Origin: Phycisphaerae bacterium
GTDB taxonomy: Bacteria; Planctomycetota; Phycisphaerae; Phycisphaerales; Phycisphaeraceae
Length of the DNA stretch: 64,000 nucleotides
Assembly: GCA_030432595.1 (NCBI GenBank)
Contig: JAUIGU010000006.1
Span: forward strand, 62,001-126,000
Reading direction: 5' to 3'
Position 1 is the first letter of the stretch, and each line of letters opens with the position of its first letter. The notes under the pieces were generated by a model. It did no database searches. It was not told where the DNA came from and saw only the letters and a list, made by a program, of their open reading frames with translations. Of this stretch, positions 62,807-64,000 are shown piece by piece. Position numbers and translations under genes: made by a program.

Positions 62807-63334
62807 TCACAGCCCCAGGTCGACCTCGCCCGCCAGGTTCACGCGGTCCAGGGCCTGCACCGCCGTGCCGTTGAGCCCGTTGTAGAACGCCAGGTTCCGC
62901 GCGGCGTTGCCCCGGTCCGGCACGCGGGCGCGGACGTGCCCGTTGGCCCGGTTGTACCACCAGCCGGCCATGTCGACGCCGTCCAAGAACACCTTCGCGC
63001 CCGGATCGGTGTACCGGTCGTTGAACAGTCCCTGCTGCACGAGCGGCGCGCCCTCGGGGGCGTACGGGTTCCCGCTGTTCAGGGCGTTGCTCGCGAAGAA
63101 GGCCCGGTCGATCACCGGGTATTCGTTCTGCTCGGCGAAATGCATCTCGACGCCTTCGCGCAGGTTGCGCAGCGCGGCCTGGGCGGCGTGGTACTGGGCG
63201 TTCTCGCCGGCGGCGGAGAACCGCGGGATCGCGATCGCGGCGAGCAGCCCGACGATCACGACGACGATGACCAGCTCCACGAGACTGAACGCGCCACGCC
63301 CCCGCGTGTTGACCCGACGACGGGCCTGAGACAT
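62807..63334 (-). CDS. Type II secretion-like pseudopilin (GspG/H group)
   Basis: A 175-residue prepilin. The N-terminus reads RGRGAFSLVELVIVVVIVGL followed by LAAIAIPRFSAAGENA; prepilin peptidase would cleave near GA/FSLVE, leaving Phe1 and Glu5. The soluble domain is short, with ALRNLREGVEMHFAEQNEYP and WWYNRANGHVRARVPDRG, like major pseudopilins, not the H-X9-DG type found at 10.1 and 21.0 kb. ATG 63334. It may belong to a type II secretion or fimbrial filament; no secretion machinery genes are in the window. Confidence 0.85.
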   Translation of the reverse strand: MSQARRRVNTRGRGAFSLVELVIVVVIVGLLAAIAIPRFSAAGENAQYHAAQAALRNLREGVEMHFAEQNEYPVIDRAFFASNALNSGNPYAPEGAPLVQQGLFNDRYTDPGAKVFLDGVDMAGWWYNRANGHVRARVPDRGNAARNLAFYNGLNGTAVQALDRVNLAGEVDLGL

Positions 63335-63455
63335 GCGGGATACATCGGCCAGCGCAACCGGCGGCGTAAGCCCGGCCCGACGCAGGATCGCCAACCACCA
63401 AGCGAGAGGACGGCCGCGCCGTTATCGGAACACGACCCGCCGTTCCGTCGTTGAT

Positions 63456-64000
63456 TCAGTCGCCCTGTACCGCCGCCCGCACGCCCGGGAACTCCCGCCA
63501 GATGTCGGCCATGGTGTCGGTGTCGTTTTTCGCCGCGTCCACATGCTTGGCGCGGAAGATCGCGGCGTAGCGGACATCGTGCCCGTGGTTGGGCGCGGCG
63601 CCGTGGTGGATCTGGTGGTGCGCGAGCACGACGTCGCCCGGCTCGCCGGTGAGCTGCACGGGCGGGTGCGGGAAGCCGAGCTGATCGGCCGGCGGGATCG
63701 AGTCGCTGCTGTGCCCCGGCGGGTGGTCCTTGAAGTAGGCCTCGTACACCCGGTGCGACCCGGGCCAGACCGTGAAGTTCCCGCCCCACGGCCCGGCGAC
63801 GCGCTGCAGGTACACCACCGCGAGCACCGTGAAGTTGCGGACGAAGTCGCCGACCGCGATGCCGTTGGTCCCGGTGCCCACGCCGTCCATGTGCCCGCCG
63901 AGCTTGGTCGGGTCGCTCGGCGGCGCCTGGTCCCACGTCGGGAAACGCAGCGCGACCTGCGCCCGGTCCATCGGCTCGAGGTTGCCCGCACCCAACATCG
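63456..64000 (-). CDS. Phytanoyl-CoA dioxygenase (PhyH) family protein, 5' end outside window
   Basis: About 180 residues of a Fe(II)/2-oxoglutarate dioxygenase are visible; the family is normally 250-300 aa, so the N-terminus probably lies beyond 64000 and the ATG at 63998 is probably internal. The metal motif HxD is in GGHMDGVGTG, followed by VYLQRVAGPWGGNFTVWPGS, HRVYEAYF, and the distal His in GDVVLAHHQIHHGAAPNHG. Substrate unknown; planctomycetes carry many such genes. It ends 121 bp before the pseudopilin gene. Confidence 0.82.
   Translation of the reverse strand, partial: MLGAGNLEPMDRAQVALRFPTWDQAPPSDPTKLGGHMDGVGTGTNGIAVGDFVRNFTVLAVVYLQRVAGPWGGNFTVWPGSHRVYEAYFKDHPPGHSSDSIPPADQLGFPHPPVQLTGEPGDVVLAHHQIHHGAAPNHGHDVRYAAIFRAKHVDAAKNDTDTMADIWREFPGVRAAVQGD

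Overview
The window looks like the chromosome of a high-GC member of the Planctomycetota, most likely class Phycisphaerae. The evidence is a set of exported proteins with C-terminal PEP-CTERM sorting signals, pseudopilin-like proteins ending in an H-X9-DG-type motif, dockerin-like repeats, a membrane protein with a cytosolic zinc ribbon, sulfatase and glycoside hydrolase genes, and many palindromic intergenic repeats. The placement is inference from gene content. No tRNA, rRNA, CRISPR array, transposase or prophage structural gene was seen.

Layout. 0-4 kb: L-rhamnose catabolism (rhaB cut by the window edge, a fused aldolase/dehydrogenase, a divergent DeoR regulator). 4-15 kb: an exported-protein region with an exported EEP nuclease/phosphatase, a PEP-CTERM protein, a LacI-family regulator, two tandem dockerin-like PEP-CTERM paralogues, a pseudopilin-like protein and two putative glucoamylase-fold (PF10091/GH144-like) lipoproteins. 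15-21 kb: an accessory stretch with unknown genes, a GNAT-like protein, a small zinc-ribbon ORF and an ApeA-like HEPN defence gene. 21-25 kb: an AT-richer pair, a pseudopilin-like protein translationally coupled to a trypsin-like protease with dockerin-like repeats and PEP-CTERM. 25-26.5 kb: a sulfatase. 26.5-41 kb: a nearly complete purine catabolic cluster. 41-54 kb: GT-C glycosyltransferase, LipB, PurB, an ECF sigma/anti-sigma pair, lipoproteins, an oxidoreductase, a small HTH protein and queuosine genes queE/queD. 54.7-59.4 kb: GH2 beta-galactosidase-like and GH27 alpha-galactosidase-like exported enzymes. 59.5-64 kb: ATP-type PEP carboxykinase, unknown genes, a pseudopilin and a partial PhyH-family dioxygenase.

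How the parts fit. Guanine can be followed to xanthine (GuaD), urate (XdhABC), allantoin (uricase, HIU hydrolase, OHCU decarboxylase), allantoate (AllB), ureidoglycine and ureidoglycolate (AllC, AllE) and glyoxylate (a plant-UAH-like amidohydrolase), with a PucG/AGXT-like aminotransferase to take glyoxylate to glycine. This is the route that frees all four purine nitrogens as ammonium without urea. The sugar genes (rhamnose, galactosides, beta-glucans, sulfate esters) suggest growth on complex, perhaps algal, polysaccharides.

Most notable observations. (1) Four near-identical 14-bp LacI-type operators lie before the lacI gene itself, a PEP-CTERM gene, a pseudopilin gene and the distant GH27 gene, three of them on or next to a good promoter, which predicts a local regulon. 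(2) A pseudopilin-like gene sits beside genes for VEQ-type dockerin-like PEP-CTERM proteins at two independent loci. (3) Palindromic repeat elements lie inside the reading frames of lipB (just before the catalytic lysine), a GNAT-like gene and xdhA, and form the C-terminal tails of XdhB and XdhC, so this genome seems to carry protein-coding palindromic elements.
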